From Fomitopsis serialis (taxonomy: Eukaryota > Basidiomycota > Agaricomycetes > Polyporales > Fomitopsidaceae), in NCBI RefSeq assembly GCF_022376445.1, contig NW_025955317.1, positions 1-40,712 of the forward strand: 40,712 bases of DNA, in the 5' to 3' direction. This document shows positions 20,778 to 31,793 of this stretch, piece after piece (position 1 is the first letter of the stretch; each line of letters opens with the position of its first letter). The position numbers and the translations under genes were made by a program. A model generated the notes under the pieces. That model saw only the letters and a list, made by a program, of their open reading frames with translations. It did no database searches and had not been told where the DNA came from.

Positions 20778-23110
20778 TCATACATTCAATGCAGCACCTT
20801 TCCTCTCTGCCTTTCGTGCAAGCTCCTCGATGTACCCGCGGAAGCCTCTGTTCAACCACTTCAGCTCCGGCATCCAACTGACCCAAAAGACTGCGCTGCA
20901 ATATACTTCATGTCATCACAACCTGTTATAGAAACCTATCAAGAGCACTCACCGCCATCCTAGTGTACCCAACGAGCCGGCTGAATATCCCAGGGCCTCG
21001 AGTGTGCCTATGGCCTTGCACACCGTTTCAGGATGGACATACCAAACCATCTCTTCCGAGTCATCAGAAACGACGAGCAAACGGTCCATCTTCGGCAGCT
21101 GGTCCCATTCCGCGCCGTCAATCTTGCACCCAAGTTCGACAGCAAACTCGTCAAGGCCGAGATTCTTCGCTTGTTCCCACTGGAGCTGCTCGACGGGTTT
21201 GAAGCCTGGTGCGTTCACCGACGGCATGAACTCTGTCCCGTCGGAGACGAGGTAGAATTCCTTGAGGTCGCCCGGGAGCTCGATCCCCAGTCGCTCCTCG
21301 GCTTCGCGGATAGCTGCCGGGGACGCTGGCGGCTTAAGCAGTGTTTCGTGATCCTCCCATTTCAATACTTCCAGCATAGGTATGAGAGCGGACATCGGCG
21401 CGTCACGGAACTTCTGCATAGCTGCGCGCCGCTGCTCCTGCACAGCAGCCGAAGTCTGCGGGAAGGACAGCAGTGCTTGTCGTGCGAGTTCCGCATCTTG
21501 CTCTACCTGCTCTTGGCCGCGTCCGGTGATCTCGGCTGCAATTCCAGTCCGCAAGGCATAGTCTACAAGAGCTGGCCAGCGCCCGATGTCCCATGTCCAC
21601 GTCGTGTCAAAGTGCATGGCGGATCTGACACTGATACATCGTATCAGCGTCAACATTGGTATGGAGAGGAAAGTTCAACCAAACGCACAGTTCCGACATC
21701 CAAGCATGCGCCTCCTGCTCCGCACCAGCTTCTAGCGCCATAGCAACAACGCCAGCGTGCGTGTAGGGAGCTAACCTCCAGTCGCCGCGTTCGTAAGCAA
21801 TCGTCACCTTCACGTACTCGAGGACGTCTGTAAGGTCATCTTTGGTCGGATAATGGTGGTCTTCCTTGTTCTCCTGCTCCCACAATCTTATGGTATCGTC
21901 TGAAGGGGCCTCCCATGGCACGTGAGGTCTGTCACCAGTCCGTCGCCAGAGGTACTCGAATGGTCGTGTGGAAGGAGCGCCCAACAGCTCGTATGTGTTC
22001 GGGAACACGTCGAACAACGAGCGCACCAGGGCGTTGCAGGAAGCCGTAGAGCCCTCCAGGCCAACACGCATGGCCAAATGAACGATCGGATGAGGTATCT
22101 GGTCGGCTTCGGAGGGCATAGAGCCAGCGATGATTTTGGCCAAGTCAGCTCCCGGCGTCTCCGACGGCTTCATCGACTCTACGGGCGCCGTTTGATCTCC
22201 GAATTCAGCTTGCCAGCGTTTCAAAAAGGTTGGTAGAGGGAAGAAGGAACTCTGAATTCCCCTCACGGCCGCTTTAACCAGATATGCTAGGGACCTGAGA
22301 GTTTCCGGCGAGTCCTTGGCTGTCCAGAAATAGCCTGCGCAAGGTATGCGGTCAATACACAATGCCCACCCAGGTCTTGCAGCACTAACGTACGATCACG
22401 AATGATGTCGTCGTCGAGCCAGTCGCATACTGATGCTGATGAGGAATGAGCTATAGAGACACTGTGATTTTGATTGCTATATACCCACCGGCTTGCGTTT
22501 GAGGCAAATCAAGCGAGGCAGCCGACGCGGCGTGTTCCTTGAGTAGCCCTGACTCCGCGAGCACTAGACATTTAAGTAAGCTTATATGAAGATTTTCTAA
22601 CAAACTGAACTCCTACATAAGCGACCATTTCCGGTAGCAACGGTGATCAAACCGTCCCCATACTGATATGACGTATGTATTAGTATGTTCACAGTTTCGG
22701 ACGTCAAGAACGTACCAGAGCCTGTATGTGGGAGGCCGCTTCCTCCATCGACGATGTGTCAGTCTTTGATGGTCCGGGTATGAACAGAAGGTTATAGCTA
22801 CGGACACGAAACTAAGCCGATGCGCACGTTGAGCAGTGAATGGCATGCAAACCTTCCGCGGTCGCCTTCTTTCAAGAAGGATGAGAGGCTGGAGACTTTC
22901 GTGGAATCTAGTCCCCTCTGTATGGCATCTTCTTTTAGATCGTCAGGGACGAGGTATATTGCTTGCTCGCGGATCCGCAGTGTGTCAAGAAAGAGCAGGG
23001 AGCTCGGGTCGAGATGCCTGTTAGGAAGGGTCCATTTCTCTGAGCGACAGCTCGAATCCAGACTGGTGTAGTACTTGAACGTACCCAGCTATGTAAACAA
23101 TGGCATTCAT
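20778..23110 (-). CDS. SMI1/KNR4-domain protein, copy A
   Basis: Nine exons on the minus strand read 23085-23110, 22853-23017, 22716-22797, 22617-22662, 22489-22563, 22394-22429, 21689-22334, 20953-21630 and 20778-20895. They total 1872 bases, 623 residues. The N-terminal part has SSLLFLDTLRIREQ, YNLLFIPG and ATGNGRL blocks shared by all four copies and unknown to me. The middle has YFWTAKDSPETLRSLAYL and LGLEGSTASCNALV. An SMI1/KNR4 (SUKH-type) domain lies at about residues 455-575, with LLKPPASPAAIREAEERLG, ELPGDLKEF and PGFKPVEQLQWE. The last exon ends in a charged helix (AVFWVSWMPELKWL). Yeast Knr4/Smi1 is a scaffold in cell-wall and MAPK signalling; a like role here is only a possibility. 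The start is a short exon MNAIVYIAG and is less sure. Confidence 0.85.
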
Positions 23111-23766
23111 GCTGTGACGTGTCGCAGACCTGTGTTGCTGAGAGTTTCTTCAACGCTGGACAACAAGTTTGCTGACATGCCAGGTCTGAAGGATGCGCTG
23201 TAGATTCAGAATTAATAAGCGCGTCTCTTGGTGACTATGACACCGCTTTGACTGTTGTGAAGGTCCAGGAGAAGGTCAAAACCTGGCTGCGGCTGTGTCG
23301 CAGTGTGAGAATGTGGTTGATCGGGCGGCTGGTGCACTGATTCGGGCTCCTGAAACCTCAAGAGTCGGTAACGCATACTGTAGAATGCCGTATTTTGTAG
23401 AGAGATGACGTACCTTGGCCTCAATGCACTTTCCATGCTGCCGAGTACATGTCTGAGAATCATCACCGGGAACCCGTCCTGGTAGTGCCAGGACCTTCGC
23501 GACGGGACTCATAGATCTGTCAGCCTTACCAAGTTAGCCAGAGTATAAGCATACCATCTCTGAATGTGATGTAATATTCGATGACCGGACGCTAGATGAG
23601 TATACGGGCAAGTCCTTAGGCGAGGATTGACCTCATGCAAGTCGTTCGAACCTCGCCACAAAACCTTTCCTCCGATGCAGTCTCGGAATGTTGCTAATAG
23701 AACATCAATGCAAGGTCAGATGGATGACTCAATAAGTAGTTAACATTCACAAGTGAGATAGCATGT
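23111..23766. other. Intergenic stretch between copies A and B
   Basis: This 656-base stretch is the 5' flank of A and 3' flank of B, in tandem. No gene is recognised. Confidence 0.55.
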
Positions 23767-26201
23767 TCATAGGCGGCTCTGAAGTGTCTCGTGCTCGAAC
23801 ACCGGCATGGCTCCCGCTTTCCGGTGCGCATCTTTGGCAAGGTCTTCGATGTATGCACGGAAGCTCTTAGGCCATATGATTTCTGGGCTCCACGCAATGA
23901 ATACGACTAGTCTGTGGAGGCCTCAACGATAAGCTCCGCTTGTGTGTCTCTATACAAGTTGAGGCTCACCGCCATCCTGATGGATCTAACGCATCATCCG
24001 ATTGATCGTGACCCTTGAGGGCATGTATAGCCTCAGACACGAAGCCGGGCTCAACAAGCCACATTGACTCTTCACTGTGGTCATCCGAGAGCATCAAAAC
24101 GCGCCCGGGCTTCGGCAGTTTCACGTTCGGTGATGAATGGACGTTGCACCCTAGGTCGACGTGGAACCACTCGAGGCCAAGTCTGTCCGGGTCCTCCCAG
24201 AGCAGCTGCTCTACGGGCTTGAGACCGGGCCTATTGACGGTTGTGGGTCCGAGGCCGTTAGAGAGCTGGAGGAATTGTTTGTAATCCTCCGGAAGCTGCA
24301 CGCCGAGCCGTACTTCCGCCTTGTGGATCGCAGAAGGCGACGCCGGTGGCTTCAGAAGCTTCTCATCTTGATCCCATTTCAGGACATCCAGCATTGGAAG
24401 AAGCGACGGCAGAGGAGCGAGGGAAACCCTCTGAGCGATTGAGTGTCGCTGTTCTTCGACCGCCGCGGACGTTTCTGGAAAAGACAACAGAGCTCGTCTT
24501 ACGATGGCGGCGTCACGTTCAGCATCATCGCTGCTACGCCCAGTCGCTTCGGCAACCACTCCATTTATGGCAAGCTTGACAACTTTCGGCCAGTGTTCGA
24601 GTTGTGCACTCCATACGTCGGGCGTCGCAGTTCGGACGCTGTGATAGGAAGGTCAGCTCGTGATGTCAGCGAAGAACACAAGACATACAGGGAAGACAGC
24701 CACAGGTGCGCCTCGTTCTCCCAACCTGCGTCAATAGCCATGGAGATGGCTCCGGCAAGGGAGTACGGCGGTAGTGTCCAGTTCTCATCATCAAGCCGCA
24801 TGCGAACTTTGACAGATTCGAGGGTGTCTCCCAGGTCTTCGATAGATGGGTACCACTCGGCGTTCTGGCTGGCCTTCTCCCATTTCTCTATCTCGTCTTC
24901 GGAGGGGCGTCCCACGGTAGCGCGGGTCTCTGCGCGGAGTAATGCCAGACGAGTTCCAGCGCTCGTCCGTCGATCGCATCCATGAGGTCCTGAACTTGGC
25001 ATTATCGGGGAACACGGAGAGCAAGGTGAGCATGAGCAAATTGCAGCTGGATACGAAACCTTCGAGGCCCAAGCGGACGGCGAACTGAGTGACCGAACTT
25101 GTTAAGTTTGCTGCTTCTGATAGAGGAGTTTCTGCGATCTTGTCTGCCAACTCGGTGGCGGCGTCGGTGGATAGCGGCGATGATGACGAGGGAGTGCCGT
25201 CTTGTCCCCCGTCGTCGTCTCTAAGTGGACAGCGGCTGTGCCCGGGAAAGACGGAACAAACCATATTGCCCTTCCATGCGGCTTTGAACAAGAATGCAAG
25301 GGATGTTAAGGTCTCTTGCGCGCCACTAGCCGTCCATAGGTAACCTTCAATGCATGTAAGCGCAGTATACACGTCTGCTGTCATATTTCATACCGTCTCT
25401 TACAATCTCGATATCCTCCCAAAGTGGCCCGTCGCTCTCTGGACTCGAGTCGGTACTGCCCCGGGCCCAGAATGTGTCCTACCCTTGAGGCTTCAACTGA
25501 TATAGAAGAGATGCGCCTGCTGCTTGTCAGACCTGTGGGTATGGTAACTACCGGAAGAAGATAGTGAGATATAAATATCACGGGTCACTTAAGTCACCTT
25601 ACGCAATCGACCTGGACCAGTAGCGATGATCTCGCGATGGTCATCATACTAATCGGGGTCAATGAGCACGGCCTGACCACGCTGCCAGTAAGAACCCGAC
25701 ATACGAGTGTTTGGACGATAGTAGAGCAAGTGCTCTGTTGGCATTGCGGTTCCCCTTGCTGCCCGGGAATGAACAAAGCATCGTAGCTGCGGCACGGGGA
25801 GGGATAAAGTAATGAGCATCGATAAAACAGACAGAGTTTAACACACCTCTTACTCTCGTATTGTCTCAGAAACGATTCGGCGGTGACGACCGTCGCTCGT
25901 TCGACGTGGGCGCCAACATCTTCGATTTGCGAGTTAGAGGTGGTGATATATGTCACTTCTTCACGAATGTGTAGCGTGTCCAAGAACTTGAAGGAGCCCG
26001 GGTCCAAGTCACTGCGAACGCGTACGTGTTACATCATAACTCTGAACTTGAATGGCAGTCGCAGCTCCTCCGGGAAAATGCTCACCCGGTGACTAGCATT
26101 GCAACTTTCGGTCTAGGAGCTGTCCGAGTCGGTTTGAGCTTATGATCCAAGAGCTTCCGAGATGCTGGAAGGCCTTTGACTACGCGCTCTTCCATCGTCA
26201 T
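23767..26201 (-). pseudogene. SMI1/KNR4-domain protein, copy B, with two frame breaks
   Basis: The same layout as copies A and D. Exons read 26086-26201 (MTMEERVVKGLPASRK), 25847-26011 (GSFKFLDTLHIREEVTY), 25705-25786 (YDALFIPG), 25603-25648 (IIATGPGRL), two poorly resolved short exons between about 25394 and 25570, then 24689-25344, 23970-24638 and 23767-23911 (ends ETLQSRL). Exons 2, 3 and 4 have the same lengths as in A (165, 82, 46). The large exon 24689-25344 is 656 bases, out of phase with A (646), C (649) and D (625). Homology jumps frame near 25000 and again near 24915, where a block like RALELVWHYSAQRPALPWDA lies between two frames. The SMI1 domain itself (KPPASPSAIHKAEVRLGVQ) is intact. 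It is a pseudogene or carries two sequence errors. Confidence 0.8.
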
Positions 26202-26418
26202 CTATGTCGAGTCGATCGCTGCCGGTACTAGTAGTAGGTGCCACTCAGTCTCCGAGTCAGGCTACGTCCGAGTCGTCCGTCGTCGTTTATGGAAGTGGCG
26301 GGCGAAAGCGAACCTCGACTCTCACCGGGGGCAAGACGCGGTGGTCGTTGTACGAACATTCTACGAACATCCTCCGACTTATGACATATGTTCCCACGGT
26401 GTTATCCCTCAGGACATA

Positions 26419-29327
26419 AGATAGCCCCAGCTCATACTCGACTACATCACGTGAGACATTGACCGCGCGCTTCAAGCCATTCTGGCAGTGCGACGGTCTT
26501 CGAAATCTATCAGAGATCAACAGAGCCCCTAAATATATTTTCTGTTCTCCTAACTGTGTTCAAAATGAACTTTCCTTGATTGTTAGGAGAGAAAATCGAC
26601 GCCGCATAAGACTGTTCGAGTCCTGATAGGCAAACATCAATAGATCTAGCTATTTTACAAATATATTTGGTTTAATAGGAAATAATCGGATTTTCGACGC
26701 GGGCGCGAGTGCATGTCGTCGCCAGCGAGCTAAACTAGCAGCACGAATGCCGCCGTTATCGGGTCGCAAGAGAAAGAATCTCTCTAACCTTGCAAAGAGG
26801 AACAGGAGTTCCCCTGGAGTTATCACTGAGCAAGACTCGGAGAATGTGAGTTTGTGTACTGTGTTGGTTCAGTGTCATGGTACTCACTGTCTTGGACCTC
26901 GGAAAGACACCTCTTTTAGATGTCCCGGAAATGGCGGCTGAGCCCGAGCATGCCGGATCTGTAGAGTACGACTCGGAGCAGCATCTGCAGAAGGCTCAGC
27001 AAGCATCCATGCGGCTCTCGCAGACATTTGCGGAGATATCACGGCCTACCTGGGCTATGCCACCGAATCCGGCGACTGTACCTGGACCGACTCCGACAGC
27101 AGTGGGCGAGTACCAGGAGTCCGTGTCGAGCAGTCCTCGTACAGGCCCGGAGTCTCCTAGTGTGCTGCATGACATGCAGAACACCGTGGATTCCGAGTCA
27201 GACCATAATACATTCAAATTTCGGTACACACCTCCTCCCGATTTGGAATCTGCGCATGCTGCCCTCGACGACCTCGAGTTCCTGTTACGACCGCCTCGCG
27301 CGAATGGCATTGGCACGAAGCCCTTCAAGGGTGATGACCTGCTCAGGGATCGCATGACCATGATGTGCTCGCTGTTTTGGTGCTATGCGAAGATGCCACT
27401 CCCTGGGTGGATCAAGGCATCCGAGACTGTGGCACATGTGAATCGGGGTGGCCCGTACCTTGCGAGATGCCTCCGCGGTTGGTGCCAGGCATTCATTGCC
27501 GATCGCCACGACCTGCCGTTCAACCCCTATGGTACCTGGAACAAGTCAATCCTCGAGACGAATGACGAGCTCAAACAGGAGATCGAGGCGCACCTTCAAA
27601 GTGTTGGGAAGTACGTTTGCGCAGCCGACATTGTCCAGTACATGGCAAGACAAGATGTACACGAGCGGCATGGATTGGAGAAGGGCGTCTGCCTGTCGAC
27701 AGCTCATGAATGGATGCGGGCGCTGGAGTATCGATGGACTCGGACACCACGCGGTCAGTTCATTGATGGGCACGAGCGCGATGATGTGGTGGCCTACCGT
27801 CAGGGGACCTTCCTTCCCGAAATGCTCAAGCATGAGCAGAATCTTCGCCAGTGGAAGGCGGATGGCACGGAGGAATCCCGTGTTCCAGGCCGGACATCCG
27901 AGTCACTGGAAGTGGTCATCGGAGTCACGTCGCTCGACTTATTGCTCGACTTCACAAACATGTGGTTTGGCGATCAGTCAACGTTCTACGCCAACGACCG
28001 CCGTGAATTGCGATGGGTAAAGACGTCAGAAAAAGCGAAGCCACGACCGAAAGGGGAAGGAGCTTCCCTCATGGTGGGCGATTTCGTCTCGGCCGACTAT
28101 GGATTCTTGCAATCCAAGGATGGCAGTCTGTCTGTCCGGACACTTTTCAAGGCAGGCAAAAACCGGGATGGGTATTTCCAGTCGAATGACGTGCTCGATC
28201 AACTCACCCTGGCGATGGATATTCTCGACAAGGACTACCCCTGCGAAAAGCACGTCTTTGTCATCGACAATGCCCCGACTCACCTTAAACGCGCCGACAA
28301 TGCTCTCTCCGCGCGTAAAATGCCCAAGGGCCCATCGAAAAACTTTGCAGTCGTCGCAAATGTCATTGGACCGAATGGGAAGGTGATGCATGGCCCGGAC
28401 GGAAAAATCCTGAAGCACAAGATCCGCATGGGTGATGCGCGCTTCAGCGATGGTCGTCCTCAGTCGTTATATTTCCCTGATGGGCACGAACGAGCTGGGG
28501 AGTTCAAAGGAATGGCACAGATACTCAAGGAGCGTGGCCACAAGGACATTGATGGTCTTCGGGCTGAATGTCCCAAGTTCCAGTGCCCCCCTGACGTGCT
28601 GCGATGTTGCTGTCGCCGGCTCCTCTACAATGAACCCGACTTCCGTGATGTCGAATCTTTGGTCGAGATGCACTGCAAAAAACGTGGTTACGGGCTCATA
28701 TTCCTTCCGCGCTTCCATTGCGAACTCAATCCCATCGAGCAATGTTGGGGCTTCGCGAAGCGCAAGTATCGCGAATATCCTCCGTCGTCAATTGAGGCCG
28801 ATCTTGAACGCAACGTGGTGTCTGCATTGAGCACAGTCTCAATCGAGCACATTCGCCGGTACGTGATCTTCATTCTCGACTTGAATACAATACTTACCAA
28901 AACCAGCTTTTTCAATCGCAGCCTGCGATTTATGGATGCATACCGTAAAGGCCTCACCGGGAAGCAAGCCTTGTGGGCGAGCAAGAAGTACCACGGCCAC
29001 CGTGTTCTTCCAGAGAGCATTCTCGCCGAGCTTGACAATGTGGATAGCCAAACTTCGTGACCATACTATTTCTCCTCCCTGTTCTAATTCTTTATCCTTA
29101 CAGCTCTATAACTGCTACTATGATTCTGTTTTACTAATATCCTGCACTATAGATCATTCCTCTCTCATCGACTAATCATATACTTATCGTAGTACGGCCC
29201 TCCTCAGCTTCGTAGCTGACCCTAGTCGAAACCCTAGCTGTAACCCTAGTTGGATAACCCCGATATAGATAGATCATGTGACTCTGGAGAGACGCTGAGA
29301 GTCGTCGAGGATGAGCTGGGGCTATCT
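26419..29327 (+). mobile_element. TA-flanked DNA transposon carrying a DDE transposase
   Basis: The left end AGATAGCCCCAGCTCAT (26419 on) is matched by its complement ending at 29327, with a few mismatches over about 25 bp (both continue with CTCGAC). TA flanks each side (26417-26418 and 29328-29329), the target duplication typical of Tc1/mariner-like elements. It is 2909 bp long, has one transposase gene with an intact frame, and sits 96 bases inside the left end of the outer element. Confidence 0.8.
26747..29060 (+). CDS. DDE-superfamily transposase
   Basis: Two exons, 26747-26845 and 26907-29060, join in phase 0 to 750 residues. The short first exon starts MPPLSGRKRKNLSNL and is basic. 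An alternative start at 26877 inside the intron would give 727 residues. Putative catalytic residues are Asp430 (VSADYGFLQSKDGS), Asp487 (HVFVIDNAPTHLKRAD) and Glu644 (CELNPIEQCWGFAKRKY). The spacing of 57 and 157 residues means a large insert lies between the second Asp and the Glu, longer than the 34-35 of classical Tc1/mariner. Similar proteins are common in mushroom genomes as DDE endonucleases. The frame is complete, so the element may still be able to move. It acts in the nucleus, cutting and joining its own ends. Confidence 0.88.
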
Positions 29328-29342
29328 TAGCTAGCTCATACG

Positions 29343-29846
29343 CAGGCTCCTAATACCAGCCGTCCATAGTGTTCTCGCTCGTACATGTCGAGGGGGACTT
29401 CAGCCTATATACGAAAAAATATAAAATGAGCGCTTAAATCAGATTAGACGCTCTAAAGTTTTGACTTACTATACTGGGGAATTTATTTAGCCGAATTGAC
29501 GAGGAGAACACTATAGGACGGCTGGCCAAACTTGTCCCCGAGGCATGGCCGAGGGGGCGCTTATTGACTAGTCAAAGCGACGTACCCCTACGCTAGGTCT
29601 TATTTACTGGAGTATCCGACTGGCGTGCGGTCGCGTATGTAATCAAGCTTGGGCGGCTGCCAAGGGCCCGCGCGATCGCAAATTGGCGAAAAGAAATCAA
29701 AAATTGATGGGGACTCGAACCCGTGCGCCGTAAAAGACAGCCGTGCGCTATAACCACTCGACCATAGCAGCTACGTAGGTTCCTCAACGGCACGCGATAA
29801 GAGTACACTACAGCGTGTGGGCGCTATTCTCGTACGCCCTGCTGTC
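29343..29846 (+). repeat. Left arm of the foldback element
   Basis: 504 bases, the reverse complement of 29985-30489. It contains a smaller inverted pair, CCAGCCGTCCATAGTGTTCT (from 29356) and the related GAGAACACTATAGGACGGCT (from 29504), which looks like the ends of a 170-base MITE inside the arm. Confidence 0.85.
29707..29773 (-). other. tRNA-like sequence with A and B boxes, left arm
   Basis: Mirror copy of the sequence at 30060-30125; same A box TGGTCGAGTGG and B box GGTTCGAGTCC, on the minus strand. Confidence 0.5.
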
Positions 29847-29984
29847 AGAAGGGGTGAAGATGATAAGAACTCAGCAGTCATTGACTAACTGTCAGAGGCA
29901 ACTCCTACACGGACACGAGAAAAGTCATTGTGTGCTTCGCTGATGTGCCAGGCCGCGCACTTCCCGCAGACGGCGCTGACAGGT

Positions 29985-30489
29985 GACAGCAGGGCGTACG
30001 AGAATAGCGCCCACACGCTGTAGTGTACTCTTATCGCGTGCCGTTGAGGAACCTACGTAGCTGCTATGGTCGAGTGGTTATAGCGCACGGCTGTCTTTTA
30101 CGGCGCACGGGTTCGAGTCCCCATCAATTTTTGATTTCTTTTCGCCAATTTGCGATCGCGCGGGCCCTTGGCAGCCGCCCAAGCTTGATTACATACGCGA
30201 CCGCACGCCAGTCGGATACTCCAGTAAATAAGACCTAGCGTAGGGGTACGTCGCTTTGACTAGTCAATAAGCGCCCCCTCGGCCATGCCTCGGGGACAAG
30301 TTTGGCCAGCCGTCCTATAGTGTTCTCCTCGTCAATTCGGCTAAATAAATTCCCCAGTATAGTAAGTCAAAACTTTAGAGCGTCTAATCTGATTTAAGCG
30401 CTCATTTTATATTTTTTCGTATATAGGCTGAAGTCCCCCCTCGACATGTACGAGCGAGAACACTATGGACGGCTGGTATTAGGAGCCTG
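29985..30489 (-). repeat. Right arm of the foldback element
   Basis: 505 bases, the reverse complement of the left arm with a single indel in a G/C run. The 138-base loop between the arms shows no repeat structure. Confidence 0.85.
30060..30125 (+). other. tRNA-like sequence with A and B boxes, right arm
   Basis: TGGTCGAGTGG (30067-30077) matches the internal Pol III A box and GGTTCGAGTCC (30110-30120) the B box. The spacing fits a tRNA. The T arm keeps only three pairs, the anticodon region (CGGCTGTCTTTTACGGC) does not close into a normal 5+7+5 arm, and the acceptor ends do not pair, so it is not a working tRNA. It is a tRNA relic or a SINE head carried in each arm. Confidence 0.5.
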
Positions 30490-30521
30490 GCTCATACGGT
30501 ATGTCCCTGTAATGTTCTGGC

Positions 30522-31176
30522 CTCCAAACATTACAACAACAGCCCCTCTGTTCGTGGCTCAAACATGACGAATGTGCGTGTCATGTTCGGAGAGATAACA
30601 TCGGATTGTCCCAAGGTATGGTTACCGCGTGTTCCTGACCAGAACATTAAAAAAAAACAGGTGCTATGTTCGTACCCGGAACATCACGAGAACATAGCGC
30701 GACCATAATATATTTCCTGCGCATGTCCGTAGGCCAAACATTTCAAATGTTCGGAAAGCCATCATCTGTCATAACATTGTAAAAACATTGCTTCTTAATC
30801 ATGTTCTTTCAATGATCACACATGTCCTTGGAATGTTCACTCTCCAAAACTTCGAAATGTCCAGTGCATGAACATGATAACATGATGCTTCATGGTCATA
30901 GTATGTCGGCACAATGTTGTGCATACGAACATTGTGATTGGTTTACACATGTCCTAATCGAGGTCACACTATTAGCATACCCTGTGACAGTACAATGTTT
31001 GCTCTCCGAACATGACATGCGCATTTGGCATGTTCGAGACGCAAACAGAAGTGCTGTCCATGCGATGTTCCTTTCTCCGAACATCTTAAAGAAACATGGC
31101 ATGGTCGTGCGATGTCCTGAGGAATGACATCGAGGGAAAATATGTCATAAGTCGGAAGATGTCCGTATAATGTTCG
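30522..31176. repeat. Cluster of ATGTTC sub-terminal motifs
   Basis: ATGTTC or its complement GAACAT occurs 16 times by eye in this right part of the outer element, with two more copies at its left end (about 26352-26370). About 0.3 would be expected by chance. Many variants (ATGTCC, AACATT) lie between. Such sub-terminal arrays usually bind the transposase. Confidence 0.75.
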
Positions 31177-31206
31177 AACTCCGGTCAACGCGTCTTGCCC
31201 CCGGTG

Positions 31207-31793
31207 TCTAAGTAGTAAGAACAAAGTGCTATTAATACTAGTGCAATATGGTCAATACCAGTTTGGTATTGGTTTCTATTGGTTTGGTACGTACCGCTGG
31301 CCCGGGCTGTCAACGTGACTGTCATGGACCTGGACCTGGACCAGGCAGTACTGTGACTGCGAGCGCTACTTACACTGTCACACAGGCGCTGAGCACCGCC
31401 TTCAACGTTTCTTAATTTCAACGGCTGCACCGTGCAAACTTTCAACGAAGTTGCGACTCATCGGACGCGAACTCAAAGACGTCCAAGGCGCTGTCTGATT
31501 CGAGCGTCCATCTAACAAGGTGTGCTTCCTTCGTGTTATAAGAATGTGCGGTGCTCTGATTATCAGACGAGCAATGGAGGGCACTGTACTGTGTACTAGT
31601 AGGGTCGCGGGCGGTGGCCAGCGCAACCAGTGAACGTTTGAACGTTTTGAGGACAGCGATTTCTAGATCTATGCCACTGAAGGCTTCTGGCTTCTCATAC
31701 ATCACGAGGCACCAGGTCTTTAAAGGTGCAAACACAGATTGCTCGACGTCTCGACTTGATTCGCTTCTCCAAACTTCTGCATTCGTTTTCGCG
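31207..31793. other. 5' flank of SMI1/KNR4 copy C
   Basis: These 587 bases lie between the outer transposon and copy C, with no recognisable gene. The C promoter should be here. Confidence 0.5.

Larger units (their letters stand above)
29343..30489. mobile_element. Foldback (long inverted repeat) element with 9 bp target duplication
   Basis: The 1147 bp element starts CAGGCTCCTAATACCAGCC and ends in its exact complement. GCTCATACG occurs directly on both sides (29334-29342 and 30490-30498), a 9 bp target duplication. Arms of 504 and 505 bases are identical except for a run of five G versus six C. The loop is 138 bases (29847-29984). There is no transposase, so it is non-autonomous. Long terminal repeats plus 9 bp duplications fit Mutator-like elements; this class is inferred. 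It landed 13 bases beyond the TA element, in outer-element sequence. Confidence 0.85.
26323..31206. mobile_element. Outer DNA transposon with 18 bp termini and TCT target duplication
   Basis: Both ends read CACCGGGGGCAAGACGCG inward (26323-26340, and the complement at 31189-31206). TCT flanks both sides (26320-26322 and 31207-31209). Beyond the 18 bp, the inner approx. 80 bases of each end remain similar, including TCCGACTTATGACATAT and CCTCAGGACAT. Without the two insertions it carries, the element is only about 0.8 kb and has no coding frame, so it is non-autonomous. Sub-terminal ATGTTC motifs are dense. A 3-base duplication, CAC-start termini and sub-terminal repeats would fit a CACTA-like element, but that class is an inference. 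It begins 121 bases before the start codon of copy B. Confidence 0.75.

Noticed and set aside
30060..30125. Functional tRNA gene
   Set aside because: Acceptor ends do not pair, the T stem has three pairs and the anticodon arm does not fold.
29593..30238. Two identical 71-residue frames, one in each arm of the foldback element
   Set aside because: They overlap the tRNA-like sequence and only mirror each other because the arms are inverted copies; no protein motif.
30822..31127. 101-residue frame in the right part of the outer transposon
   Set aside because: It is made of ATGTTC-motif sequence and has no domain signature.
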